NCBI GenBank assembly: GCA_900555035.1
Contig: USJX01000034.1
Location: 1-29,366 of the forward strand
Length of the DNA: 29,366 nt
Direction: 5' to 3'
Origin: an uncultured Prevotella sp.
GTDB taxonomy: Bacteria; Bacteroidota; Bacteroidia; Bacteroidales; Bacteroidaceae
The notes below the pieces were generated by a model, which was given only the letters and a program-made list of their open reading frames with translations, ran no database searches and had not been told where the DNA came from. A program made the translations under genes and the position numbers. Shown piece by piece: positions 1 to 8,499 of the stretch; within the stretch, counting starts at the first letter, position 1; each line of letters starts with the position of its first letter.

Positions 1-2012
1 GTACAGAGGTAGTATTCTCTGTAAAGGACAGCGACGTGAAGTTCACCATCTTCACTACCCGTGCCGATACCATGTTTGGTGTAACCTTCATGGTTCTGGC
101 TCCAGAGAGCGAGTATGTTCAGCAGGTAACTACTGCCGAGCAGAAGGAAGAGGTAGAGAAGTATCTGGACTACGTGAAGAAGCGCACCGAGTTGGACCGT
201 ATGGCTAACCACAGCGTAACCGGTGTATTCTCAGGAAGCTACGCCATCAACCCATTCACCGGCGAGGCAATCCCTGTATGGATTTCAGAATATGTATTGG
301 CAGGATATGGTACAGGTGCCATCATGGCTGTGCCAGCTCACGATAGCCGTGACTACGCCTTTGCCAAGCACTTCAACCTGCCTATCATTCCTCTTATCGA
401 GGGTGCTGATGTTTCAGAGGAGAGCTTCGATGCCAAAGAAGGCATCGTAACCAACTCACCTGTAGCAGGCAAGAGCAGTATGGACGGTTTCTCTCTGAAC
501 GGACTCACCGTGAAGGAGGCTATCGCAGCTACCAAGAAGTTTGTTACCGAGAAGGGCATCGGTAGAGTAAAGGTAAACTATCGTCTCCGCGACGCCATCT
601 TTTCTCGTCAGCGCTACTGGGGTGAGCCATTCCCTGTATATTACAAGGATGGAATGCCACAGATGGTTCCAGAGGAGTGCCTGCCACTCGAATTGCCAGA
701 GATTGAGACCTACAAGCCAACAGAGACTGGCGAGCCACCATTGGGCAGAGCCAAGAAGTGGGCTTGGGATACTGAGAAGAAAGAGGTGGTTGACAAGAGT
801 CTCGTAGATAACAAGACTGTATTCCCACTGGAGCTTAACACCATGCCAGGTTTCGCTGGTTCATCTGCTTACTACCTACGCTACATGGATCCTCACAACG
901 ATGAGGCACTCGTAGGCAAGAAGGCTGATGAGTACTGGCAGAACGTGGACCTCTACGTAGGTGGTTGCGAGCATGCTACCGGTCACTTGATTTACTCTCG
1001 TTTCTGGAACAAGTTCCTCTTCGACCTCGGCGTAAGCTGCAAGGAAGAGCCATTCCAGAAGCTGGTGAACCAGGGTATGATTCAGGGCCGCTCTAACTTC
1101 GTTTATCGCATCAACAGCGATGACCATGACAAGGCTCCTGTATTCGTAAGCTTGAACCTGAAGAAGGATTACGACGTAACTCCTATCCACGTAGATGTAA
1201 ACATCGTAAGCAACGATGTATTGGATATCGAGGCATTCAAGGCTTGGCGCCCTGAGTATCAGAATGCTGAGTTCATTCTGGAGGATGGCAAGTACATCTG
1301 CGGATGGGCCATCGAGAAGATGTCTAAGAGTATGTTCAACGTGGTGAATCCAGATATGATTGTCGAGAAGTATGGTGCTGATACCCTGCGTCTCTACGAA
1401 ATGTTCCTGGGTCCTGTAGAGGCAAGCAAGCCTTGGGATACCAATGGTATCGACGGTTGCCACCGCTTCCTGAAGAAGTTCTGGGGCTTGTTCTATGAGA
1501 ACCGCTCAGACAACTTCCTTCCATCAGCCGACGAGGCAGCGAAGCCAGAGAGCCTGAAGAGCGTTCACAAGCTCATCAAGAAGGTAAGCGAGGACATCGA
1601 GAAGTTCTCTTACAACACATCTATCTCAGCCTTCATGATTGCCGTAAACGAACTCGGTCAGCAGAAGTGCCGCAACAAGGAACTCCTGAAGGATCTCGTC
1701 ATCCTCATCGCTCCATTCGCTCCACACATTGCAGAAGAGTTGTGGGAGGCACTTGGCGAGCAGGGCAGCGTCTGCGATGCAGCATGGCCTAAGTATGATG
1801 AGCAGTATCTGAAGGAGAACGACATGCAGCTCACCATTTCCTTCAATGGTAAAGCTCGTTTCCAGATGACTTTCCCTGTGGATACTCCTAACGAGGAAAT
1901 CCAGAAGCAGGTATTGGCAGACGAGAAGAGCCAGAAGTACTTGGAGGGATTCAACTTATTGAAGGTAATCATCGTACCAAAGAAGATTGTCAACGTAGTG
2001 TTGAAAAAGTAA
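1..2012 (+). CDS. leuS: Leucyl-tRNA synthetase, C-terminal part (5' end outside window)
   Basis: This enzyme charges tRNA-Leu with leucine in the cytoplasm. The gene enters from the left edge; the reading frame starts at base 3 and about 669 residues are visible, so the first quarter with the HIGH motif is missing. Visible landmarks are the CP1 editing domain (TTRADTMFGVTF near bases 54-90 and GTGAIMAVPAHDSRDYAFA near 309-366), the RQRYWGEPFP segment near 610, and the class I signature KMSKS at 1317-1331, followed by the anticodon-binding helices and the C-terminal domain. A GTG at 36 is inside the gene and is not a start. About 85 residues separate the GMIQGRSNFVYRI segment from KMSKS, which I believe is normal for Bacteroidota LeuRS. 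A hairpin terminator follows the stop codon. Identification is secure. Confidence 0.97.
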   Translation, partial: TEVVFSVKDSDVKFTIFTTRADTMFGVTFMVLAPESEYVQQVTTAEQKEEVEKYLDYVKKRTELDRMANHSVTGVFSGSYAINPFTGEAIPVWISEYVLAGYGTGAIMAVPAHDSRDYAFAKHFNLPIIPLIEGADVSEESFDAKEGIVTNSPVAGKSSMDGFSLNGLTVKEAIAATKKFVTEKGIGRVKVNYRLRDAIFSRQRYWGEPFPVYYKDGMPQMVPEECLPLELPEIETYKPTETGEPPLGRAKKWAWDTEKKEVVDKSLVDNKTVFPLELNTMPGFAGSSAYYLRYMDPHNDEALVGKKADEYWQNVDLYVGGCEHATGHLIYSRFWNKFLFDLGVSCKEEPFQKLVNQGMIQGRSNFVYRINSDDHDKAPVFVSLNLKKDYDVTPIHVDVNIVSNDVLDIEAFKAWRPEYQNAEFILEDGKYICGWAIEKMSKSMFNVVNPDMIVEKYGADTLRLYEMFLGPVEASKPWDTNGIDGCHRFLKKFWGLFYENRSDNFLPSADEAAKPESLKSVHKLIKKVSEDIEKFSYNTSISAFMIAVNELGQQKCRNKELLKDLVILIAPFAPHIAEELWEALGEQGSVCDAAWPKYDEQYLKENDMQLTISFNGKARFQMTFPVDTPNEEIQKQVLADEKSQKYLEGFNLLKVIIVPKKIVNVVLKK

Positions 2013-2025
2013 TTTATTGATAATA

Positions 2026-2070
2026 TACAGAAGGTCGTCTCATCTAAAAATGGGCGACCTTCTGTGCTTT
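2026..2070 (+). terminator. Rho-independent terminator after leuS
   Basis: A long hairpin lies 14 bases after the leuS stop. The arms run 2026-2039 and 2053-2066 with 12 Watson-Crick and two G-T pairs (core CAGAAGGTCG / CGACCTTCTG), around a 13-base A-rich loop. A short T run (CTTT) and then A-rich sequence follow. The T tract is weak, but the stem is strong and the position is right. It separates leuS from the YitT-family gene. Confidence 0.8.
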
Positions 2071-2090
2071 AAAAATACGAGGAAAATATT

Positions 2091-3047
2091 ATGCAAATAG
2101 CAATCAGTCAAACAATTAAGAATGAGTGCAAGGATTATTTCTACATTACCCTTGGACTCTTGCTTTACACATTTGGATGGACCATTTTTCTGCTTCCATA
2201 CCAGATAGTAACGGGTGGCGTAACGGGTATCGCAGCCGTAATTTACTACGGCACGGGGATACCTATCTATTTGTCATATTTTCTCATCAATGCCGCCTTG
2301 CTGCTTGCCGCACTGAAGATACTGGGATTCAAGTTCATGGTGAAAACCATCTACGCCATCATCATGCTATCCGTGTTCCTGGCAGTGGCGCAAGACTGGA
2401 TGATAGGTGAAGATGGAAAGATGATACAGGTGCTGGGCGTGGGACAGGACTTCATGTCGCTCATCATCGGCTGTCTGTTTACGGGATTATCGCTCGCCGT
2501 CGTCTTCCTGCACAATGGAAGTACGGGTGGAACGGATATCATCGCCGCCATCGTGAACAAATATCACAACATCTCGCTGGGCCGAGTGCTCATCTTTGTG
2601 GATCTCCTCATCGTGGGCAGTTCGTTCTTCGTCTTCAATGCGAAGCCCGACTTTACTACGATAGACGCCGTTAGAAAGGTGGTATTCGGTCTCTGTACGA
2701 TGGTGATAGAGAACCTGGTACTCGACTATGTGATGAACGCCAAGCGAGAGAGTGTACAGTTCATGATATTCAGCAAGAAATATCAGGAGATAGCCAACGC
2801 CATCGGCACGCAGATGGACCATGGTGTAACCATTCTTGACGGTCATGGCTGGTACACGGGCGACGAGATGAAGGTGCTCTGTATCCTGGCAAAGAAGAAC
2901 GAGAGCGTCACCATTTTCCGCATCGTCAAGATTATCGACCCGAATGCCTTTGTAAGTCAGAGTGCCGTTATCGGTGTGTATGGCGAGGGATTTGATGAGA
3001 TGAAAGTGAAAATCAAGGAAAAAGACATTAAAATAATTAAAAGTTAA
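2091..3047 (+). CDS. YitT-family membrane protein (DUF161 plus DUF2179)
   Basis: A 318-residue integral inner-membrane protein of the YitT family, whose transport or regulatory role is not settled. About five hydrophobic segments fill residues 17-185 (for example LGLLLYTFGWTIFLLPYQIV and IGCLFTGLSLAVVFLHNGS), with the family's glycine-rich TGGVTGIA and GSTGGTDIIA turns. The soluble C-terminal domain, about residues 220-310, matches DUF2179: it contains GVTILDGHGWYTGDEMKVL and ends in the typical IIDPNAFVSQSAVIGVYGEGF. The start follows the leuS terminator by about 20 bases; no Shine-Dalgarno or clear Bacteroidota promoter is visible. Length and domain order are normal. The family call is secure, the function is unknown. 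Confidence 0.93.
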   Translation: MQIAISQTIKNECKDYFYITLGLLLYTFGWTIFLLPYQIVTGGVTGIAAVIYYGTGIPIYLSYFLINAALLLAALKILGFKFMVKTIYAIIMLSVFLAVAQDWMIGEDGKMIQVLGVGQDFMSLIIGCLFTGLSLAVVFLHNGSTGGTDIIAAIVNKYHNISLGRVLIFVDLLIVGSSFFVFNAKPDFTTIDAVRKVVFGLCTMVIENLVLDYVMNAKRESVQFMIFSKKYQEIANAIGTQMDHGVTILDGHGWYTGDEMKVLCILAKKNESVTIFRIVKIIDPNAFVSQSAVIGVYGEGFDEMKVKIKEKDIKIIKS

Positions 3048-3048
3048 A

Positions 3049-3107
3049 AGTTTATAGCGGCTCCGCCGTATAGCAAGAAGCACTATTGCAAGAATGCCCT
3101 ATAAACT
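3049..3107 (+). repeat. Intergenic inverted repeat with nested GC hairpin
   Basis: The gap between the YitT-family gene and rdgB holds a 9-bp perfect inverted repeat, AGTTTATAG at 3049-3057 and CTATAAACT at 3099-3107. A small hairpin GCGG-CT-CCGC lies just inside it at 3057-3066, and GCAAGAA occurs twice (3073-3079 and 3088-3094). There is no T tract, so this is not a clear terminator. It may be an RNA fold or processing site between the two genes. Confidence 0.45.
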
Positions 3108-3129
3108 ATTAACTATAAATTATAAACTT

Positions 3130-3744
3130 ATGAAAAAGATAGTATTTGCAACAAACAACCAGCATAAGCTCCAGGAGATTTGCGACATCCTGGGCAACGA
3201 CTACGAGGTGGTTTCGCTGAAGGAAATAGGATGCGACGTGGATATTCCGGAAACGGGTAATACATTGGAAGAGAATGCCTTGCAGAAGGCGCAGTATGTT
3301 TATGACCATTACCACGTAAGTTGCTTTGCCGATGATACCGGTCTGGAGGTAGAGGCACTGGATGGTGCCCCTGGCGTTCATAGTGCCCGCTATGCCGAGG
3401 GAACCGACCACGACAGCGAGGCAAACATGGCTAAACTGTTGAGAGAACTAGATGGAAAAGAGAATAGAAAAGCTCGTTTCCGCACCGTCATCTGCTACAT
3501 CGAAAAGCAGGATGTATGCCCTTGCGGCTGCACCAGCATCAAGAAGATTCATCAGTTTGACGGCATCGTGAATGGTCACATCGCCACCGAGAAGCACGGC
3601 ACCGAAGGCTTCGGCTACGACCCAATCTTCGTACCAGAAGGCTATGATAAGAGCTTTGCCGAGCTGGGTGAGGAAATCAAGAACGGCATCAGCCACAGAG
3701 CCAGAGCCGTGGGCAAACTGGCAGAATACTTGAAGAAGAAGTAA
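3130..3744 (+). CDS. rdgB: XTP/dITP diphosphatase (RdgB/HAM1 family)
   Basis: Hydrolyses non-canonical purine nucleotides such as dITP and XTP to monophosphates, keeping them out of DNA and RNA. With the ATG at 3130 the protein has 204 residues, the usual length; the upstream in-frame ATG at 3094 would add 12 residues (PYKLLTINYKL) that match no family member and translate the AT-rich spacer, so 3130 is preferred. Family motifs are TNNQHK (residues 8-13), the acidic FADDTGLEV with D68-D69, GAPGVHSARYA (about 79-89), GTEGFGYDPIF with D164, and SHRARA (about 188-193). Residues 130-134 read CPCGC, an unusual cysteine knot in a loop that is normally variable. It closes the first plus-strand block; the CotH gene begins 29 bases later. 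Confidence 0.95.
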   Translation: MKKIVFATNNQHKLQEICDILGNDYEVVSLKEIGCDVDIPETGNTLEENALQKAQYVYDHYHVSCFADDTGLEVEALDGAPGVHSARYAEGTDHDSEANMAKLLRELDGKENRKARFRTVICYIEKQDVCPCGCTSIKKIHQFDGIVNGHIATEKHGTEGFGYDPIFVPEGYDKSFAELGEEIKNGISHRARAVGKLAEYLKKK

Positions 3745-3773
3745 GGAAGTAAAAAAAAGAAATAGAAATAGAT

Positions 3774-5453
3774 ATGAAACGGCTATATTGTCTATTTATC
3801 ATCATATTATGCCTTGCCATAAGCATCCCATCCTATGCCCAGTTTACGATCAATGGAAAAAATATCATCTATGATAAGCAAAACGATACGTATATGGCTT
3901 GCATCCCGGAGGATGCTTTTGGTAAGGATTATGAAGCAATCATCCTGTTGGATATTGCCTCAGATTGGAGCGACCTCAGCATTGATGGCACCCAGATAGC
4001 TTACAGCTATACTTTCAAGCAGGTGGAAGGCAACAAGCTTTACTCCATCCATGCCCGAAAAGGCAACAAGGAAATCAATACCAAGATTACCTTCACCTTC
4101 TTGCCGCTCCTGGTACTGCAAGGCTCATTCGGCTATGATTACGCCCAAGGAAGCATGTCATTGTATTCTCCTGATGCCACAGAGCCGACTATCTCTTTGA
4201 TCAAAGCCAAATGGAGAGGAGGTTCCACCAATACGGCGGATAAGCACAAGAGAAACTACAAGATAAAATCTATCAACTTCAAAGGCAAGAGCCAGGATAT
4301 TTCGCTCCTGGGGATGAGAGAAGACAATAACTGGATTATGGATGCAGGACAAATAGACCTGTTCCGCCTGAGAAACCGTATTGCCACGGAAATTTGGAAC
4401 GACTTTGCCACCAAGCCATACTATGCCTCAAAGGAGCCTAAGGCCAAGAGTGGCGTAACGGGAAAAGTGGTAGAGGTTATCCTCAACAACGAGTATCGCG
4501 GCATCTATTCGCTGACCGAAGCCATGGACAGAAAGGAGTTGAAACTCAAGAAATACGATGATGAGAATCAGGAGTTTCACGGCCAGCTTTGGAAGGTAAG
4601 TTCGTGGGATAAGGCAACCTTCTGGGACATCGATAAAGACTACGATAACACCCAGGAAACCTGGCATGCATTCGAGACTAAATATCCTGATATAGAAGAT
4701 GTAAACCCTACTGATTACAGTCCGCTTTATGAAGCCATCGACTTTGTGGTAAACAGCAACGACGAGACATTCAAGAAAGAAGTAGGCGATTACTTCGATA
4801 TTCCTGTACTCATTGACTATCAGCTATTCCAGGAAACTCTGAAGCCTGTGGATAATAATGGCAAAAACATGTATTGGGGAATCTATGATGTGGCAAAAAG
4901 CAAGAAACTGACCCTTGCCATCTGGGACTTAGACGCCAGTGTTGGACAAGATTGGCATTGCTCCACCCCGCTTCATCCAGATTATGTATTGCCAAATACA
5001 GACTTGGGAGTAAAGGATGGTTTCAACCTATATCATAGGCTCAGCTCCTTGAATGTAGATAACTATAATGAAAAGGTGGCTAGCAGATATCAGGAATTAA
5101 GAAAGACTTATTTCAGCGAGGAAAATCTCATCTCCAGATATCAGGGCTATTATGATATGCTGGTGAAAAGTGGTGCAGCCAGCAGAGAAGAGTGCAAATG
5201 GTCGAAAGACTCAGATATTGGCGGCTATCCCCTGAACTTCAAGTCTGAAATAGAATACATCAAGAATTGGATTATCAACAGATTGAACTATCTGGATACC
5301 AACCAATTCCCGATTTCAACCAATATCTCAGAAATCCATCAAAAGGAGAACTCTGTTCAGAAGCCTATCTACAACATGCTGGGACAAAAGGTAGGAGCTT
5401 CCTATCAGGGACTTAAGATAAAGAATGGAAAGAAGTTCTATACAAATAAATAA
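3774..5453 (+). CDS. CotH-kinase family secreted/surface protein
   Basis: A 559-residue exported protein. It begins with a signal peptide (MKRLYCLFIIILCLAISIPSYAQ, cleavage about residue 22). The CotH-kinase core follows: RGGSTNTADKHKRNYKIK near residues 146-163 and SLLGMREDNNWIMDA, where the family has its 'lrGnst...kpy' and 'lLG..kd..W' segments, then VILNNEYRGIYSLTEAMDR at about 235-253 and WDLDASVGQDW at about 384-394, corresponding to the conserved 'D.D.s.G' active-site region. CotH of Bacillus spores is an atypical protein kinase; kinase activity of gut Bacteroidota homologues is not established. The end (IYNMLGQKVGASYQGLKIK) resembles the short C-terminal motif seen on many Prevotella surface proteins, and suggests type IX or related surface sorting. 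It starts the AT-richer glycan cluster; a GT2 gene follows after 25 bases. Confidence 0.88.
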   Translation: MKRLYCLFIIILCLAISIPSYAQFTINGKNIIYDKQNDTYMACIPEDAFGKDYEAIILLDIASDWSDLSIDGTQIAYSYTFKQVEGNKLYSIHARKGNKEINTKITFTFLPLLVLQGSFGYDYAQGSMSLYSPDATEPTISLIKAKWRGGSTNTADKHKRNYKIKSINFKGKSQDISLLGMREDNNWIMDAGQIDLFRLRNRIATEIWNDFATKPYYASKEPKAKSGVTGKVVEVILNNEYRGIYSLTEAMDRKELKLKKYDDENQEFHGQLWKVSSWDKATFWDIDKDYDNTQETWHAFETKYPDIEDVNPTDYSPLYEAIDFVVNSNDETFKKEVGDYFDIPVLIDYQLFQETLKPVDNNGKNMYWGIYDVAKSKKLTLAIWDLDASVGQDWHCSTPLHPDYVLPNTDLGVKDGFNLYHRLSSLNVDNYNEKVASRYQELRKTYFSEENLISRYQGYYDMLVKSGAASREECKWSKDSDIGGYPLNFKSEIEYIKNWIINRLNYLDTNQFPISTNISEIHQKENSVQKPIYNMLGQKVGASYQGLKIKNGKKFYTNK

Positions 5454-5478
5454 AAAACAATCAGTAAAGAATAAAGAT

Positions 5479-6426
5479 ATGATTAATACCCTTTCGATAT
5501 TAATCCCTACATATAATAATGTATGCATTGAGCTTGTAAGGAGTTTACAAGCTCAAGCATCATTATTGGTCTCTTCTGGAAATTCTCCGGCAGACTCTTC
5601 AGTTTCTTCTTCAGGAAATTCTTCAGGAATTTTCAAATACGAAATACTTGTTGCTGACGATGGTTCTACCGATAAGGCAACCATAGAGGGCAACCGCCTC
5701 ATCAACACCCTCCCCCATTGTCGCTATATCGAAAGAGAAAAGAACGTAGGCAGATCCGCCATCCGCAACTTTCTGGCAAAGGAGGCACAATATCCCTGGC
5801 TGTTGTTTATCGACAGCGACCTACATATAGATAATCCTTTGTTCATAGAGAACTATTCCCAAGCTGCAGGAGACGTGGTTGTGGGAGGATTAAAAATAGG
5901 TGGAAATCCCTGCCAATGGGCTCATAATCTGAGATATAGATATGAAAAAGCCTGTGAAGAAGAACATGATTATCAACATAGACAAAAAAGTGGAGACAAA
6001 GAATTCAGAACTACCAACTTTGTCATAGCCAAAAACGTTTTGCAAGAATGTCCTTTCGATGAGAACTTCAAGCATTACGGATATGAAGATGTCTTACTTG
6101 GAAAAAGCATTACCGATAAAGGTTACCACATTGTCCACATAGATAATCCGATACTTCTGGATGATTACGAAACAAATTACCAGTTTATCAACAAGACGGA
6201 AGAAGCCTGCAGAACACTCTATGAATTCAGAAAAGAACTTAGCGGATACTCAAAACTCATACATTATGCAGAACTCTCAAAACGGCTGAAAATAGTATAT
6301 CCTCTCGTAAGATTCCTCTATCCGGAATTGAGCATGCAGATAAAAGCGCAGCTGTTAGGCAATAATCCTAGTGTTTTTTTGTTTAATATATATAAGTTGT
6401 TATATTACATACATCTTTATTTATAA
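5479..6426 (+). CDS. Family 2 glycosyltransferase with serine-rich insert
   Basis: A 315-residue GT-A fold glycosyltransferase, cytosolic or membrane-associated, which transfers a sugar from a nucleotide donor to a growing surface glycan; donor and acceptor cannot be read from sequence. Motifs are LSILIPTYNN at the N terminus, ILVADDGSTD near residue 59, the metal-binding DSD at about 111-113 (LLFIDSDLH), and GYEDVLLG with the likely catalytic acidic pair near 203. The ATG at 5479 directly precedes the first strand and is preferred over one at 5425, which would overlap the CotH gene and add a meaningless lead. Between the first helix and second strand, residues 26-54 form a Ser/Gly/Asn-rich stretch with SSGNS-type repeats, not usual for the family. 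The last 20 residues are hydrophobic. porZ follows after 20 bases. Confidence 0.9.
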   Translation: MINTLSILIPTYNNVCIELVRSLQAQASLLVSSGNSPADSSVSSSGNSSGIFKYEILVADDGSTDKATIEGNRLINTLPHCRYIEREKNVGRSAIRNFLAKEAQYPWLLFIDSDLHIDNPLFIENYSQAAGDVVVGGLKIGGNPCQWAHNLRYRYEKACEEEHDYQHRQKSGDKEFRTTNFVIAKNVLQECPFDENFKHYGYEDVLLGKSITDKGYHIVHIDNPILLDDYETNYQFINKTEEACRTLYEFRKELSGYSKLIHYAELSKRLKIVYPLVRFLYPELSMQIKAQLLGNNPSVFLFNIYKLLYYIHLYL

Positions 6427-6446
6427 ACATTAAACAGCATCATGAA

Positions 6447-8480
6447 ATGAGACAAAGAATATTCAATATACTGGCAGTTCTTTTCTTCCTTAGCATTACA
6501 TCAGTGGAAGCCAAAATCGGTGACTGGAAAGCTTATATGGCGTATAGCGAAGTGCAAGAAATGGAACAAGTAGGAAACCTGATTTTTGTACAGGCTTCCA
6601 ACAATCTCTATGTCTATAACCAAAACGACCAAAGTATCCAGACCTTCAGTAAGATGGATTGCTTAAGTGATTGTTACATCCAGCATATCAGCTACAACAA
6701 GGCTAGCAAACGGCTTGTTATCTTCTATAGCAATGCTAATATTGACTTGATGAATGTCAGCAACTTTGAAGTAACTAATCTTTCTGATTATTATACAGCT
6801 TCAACCACTGGCGACAAGACCGTGAACGATATCTACATGTATGGCAAATATGCCTATATAAGCAATGGTTTCGGAATCATAAAAATAAATATTGCAGCTG
6901 GCGAAATCAGCGATACTTATAATCTCGGATTCAATGTAAACTGGTGCGAGATTAAGGATAACCATATTTATGCTTATAGTAAGGAAAAAGGACAATACAG
7001 CGCTTCACTCACAAAAAACTTGCTCGACAAAAACAATTGGAACAAGGTGGGAGGCTATGTTTCCAAGAAGCTGGAAGACAAAAGCGAACTGAAGCAACTG
7101 GTTAGCACACTGCAACCAGGAGGCCCTAAATACAACTATTTTTGGGGCATGCAATTTAATAATAATTCACTTTATACTTGCGGTGGAGGATTTGGACATG
7201 AAATTGACACCGAACGTCCGGGAACGATTCAAGTTTTAAATGGGGAAAACTGGCAAATCCTTGATGATAGCATCCAAGCCAAGACAGGAATAAAATACGT
7301 TGACGTCAACGCCGTAGATGTGGATCCTAAAGATCCAACCCATGTATTTGCAGGTGCAAGAAGTGGACTCTATGAATTTAAAGATGGAAAATTCATCCAG
7401 TTTTATAATTCAGAAAATAGTTTAATAACTTCTTTTAATAATACAAGTAAGAACTATCAGATTATTGGTAGTATCAAATTCGATAAGGAAGGTAACCTCT
7501 GGATGGTGAATGATGAAACTCCAAGTTCTGCTCCCGCTCAGCAATCTCTTATCGAATATAGCAAAGACAGAGAATGGATTTCGCACCATAATGCAGCATT
7601 GACCGCTATCAAGGATAATCAAAACAAATCCTTTGCCAGCATGGAATGCCTTACTTTTGACAGTAGAGACTTACTGTGGTTTGTGAATGCGCATTATACA
7701 GCTCCAGCTCTATGCTGCTATCAACCGTCATCAAAGACACTACTTGTCTATAAAAACTTCATCAATCAAGATGGAACAGACATGGCACCTACTGCAATAC
7801 AATATGTAACGGAAGATAAAAATCATAACATTTGGGTGGGAACCACCCACAATACTTTTATGATTGAAGCCAACCAGGTAGGAAAAGAAGATGCAACATT
7901 CAACCAAATCAAGGTACCACGCAACGATGGAACCAATTATGCTGATTACCTGCTCGAAGGAGTAAGTATTTCGGCTATTGTGATAGATGGAGGTAACCGA
8001 AAATGGTTCGGCACCAAAGGAAATGGTGTTTACCTGATTAGTGCAGACAACATCAACCAGATACACCATTTCACCACCACCAATAGCAAGTTGTTATCAG
8101 ACAATATTGAGTCGATGGCTATCAACGAAAAGACTGGCGAAGTATTTATTGGCACAGACAAAGGTCTATGTTCTTATATGAGCGATGCCAGCACCACCAA
8201 TAGTGAGATGACAAAAGACAACGTCTGGGCTTATCCTAACCCAGTAAAGCCAGATTACACGGGGCTTATCACCATCACCGGCCTATCTTTCGATGCAGAT
8301 ATAAAAATAGTTACAACCAATGGCATCCTTGTAAACCAGGGCAGAAGTAATGGCGGTACCTATACCTGGAATGGTAAGGACCTGAAAGGTCAAAAGGTGG
8401 CAAGTGGCATCTATATGGTAGAAACTGCTACCAGCGACGGAAGCAAAGGTACAGTCTGCAAAATAGCAATCATCAAATAA
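6447..8480 (+). CDS. porZ: Type IX secretion system protein PorZ (A-LPS-linked attachment complex)
   Basis: A 677-residue exported beta-propeller protein. In Porphyromonas, PorZ works at the cell surface with PorU, PorV and PorQ to cleave type IX cargo and join it to anionic LPS. A signal peptide ends near residue 22 (MRQRIFNILAVLFFLSITSVEA). The mature start GDWKAYMAYSEVQEM and the segment LVIFYSNANIDLMN match the PorZ N-terminal propeller as I know it. Later propeller strands of the two-component-regulator type recur (GSIKFDKEGNLWMVND, VTEDKNHNIWVGTTHNTF, VIDGGNRKWFGTKGNGVYL, EVFIGTDKGLCSY). The end, about residues 592-677, is a type A sorting-type Ig domain (YPNPVKPDYTGLITITGLS, then WNGKDLKGQKVASGIYMVE). 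The protein is shorter than the Porphyromonas one. It lies between a GT2 and an O-acyltransferase gene, a telling context for a protein that handles LPS. Confidence 0.85.
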   Translation: MRQRIFNILAVLFFLSITSVEAKIGDWKAYMAYSEVQEMEQVGNLIFVQASNNLYVYNQNDQSIQTFSKMDCLSDCYIQHISYNKASKRLVIFYSNANIDLMNVSNFEVTNLSDYYTASTTGDKTVNDIYMYGKYAYISNGFGIIKINIAAGEISDTYNLGFNVNWCEIKDNHIYAYSKEKGQYSASLTKNLLDKNNWNKVGGYVSKKLEDKSELKQLVSTLQPGGPKYNYFWGMQFNNNSLYTCGGGFGHEIDTERPGTIQVLNGENWQILDDSIQAKTGIKYVDVNAVDVDPKDPTHVFAGARSGLYEFKDGKFIQFYNSENSLITSFNNTSKNYQIIGSIKFDKEGNLWMVNDETPSSAPAQQSLIEYSKDREWISHHNAALTAIKDNQNKSFASMECLTFDSRDLLWFVNAHYTAPALCCYQPSSKTLLVYKNFINQDGTDMAPTAIQYVTEDKNHNIWVGTTHNTFMIEANQVGKEDATFNQIKVPRNDGTNYADYLLEGVSISAIVIDGGNRKWFGTKGNGVYLISADNINQIHHFTTTNSKLLSDNIESMAINEKTGEVFIGTDKGLCSYMSDASTTNSEMTKDNVWAYPNPVKPDYTGLITITGLSFDADIKIVTTNGILVNQGRSNGGTYTWNGKDLKGQKVASGIYMVETATSDGSKGTVCKIAIIK

Positions 8481-8499
8481 AAATAAGCAAAGAGCATCC

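Noticed and set aside
876..1463. A 195-codon open frame opposite leuS
   Set aside because: Antisense shadow of a highly conserved gene; no recognisable protein and no promoter.
3094..3129. ATG at 3094 as the rdgB start
   Set aside because: It adds 12 residues encoded by AT-rich spacer DNA that are not part of the family; MKKIVFATNN at 3130 is the canonical beginning.
5425..5478. ATG at 5425 as the start of the first GT2 gene
   Set aside because: It would overlap the CotH gene by 29 bases and add 18 charged residues before the first conserved strand; ATG 5479 is directly before LSILIPTYNN.
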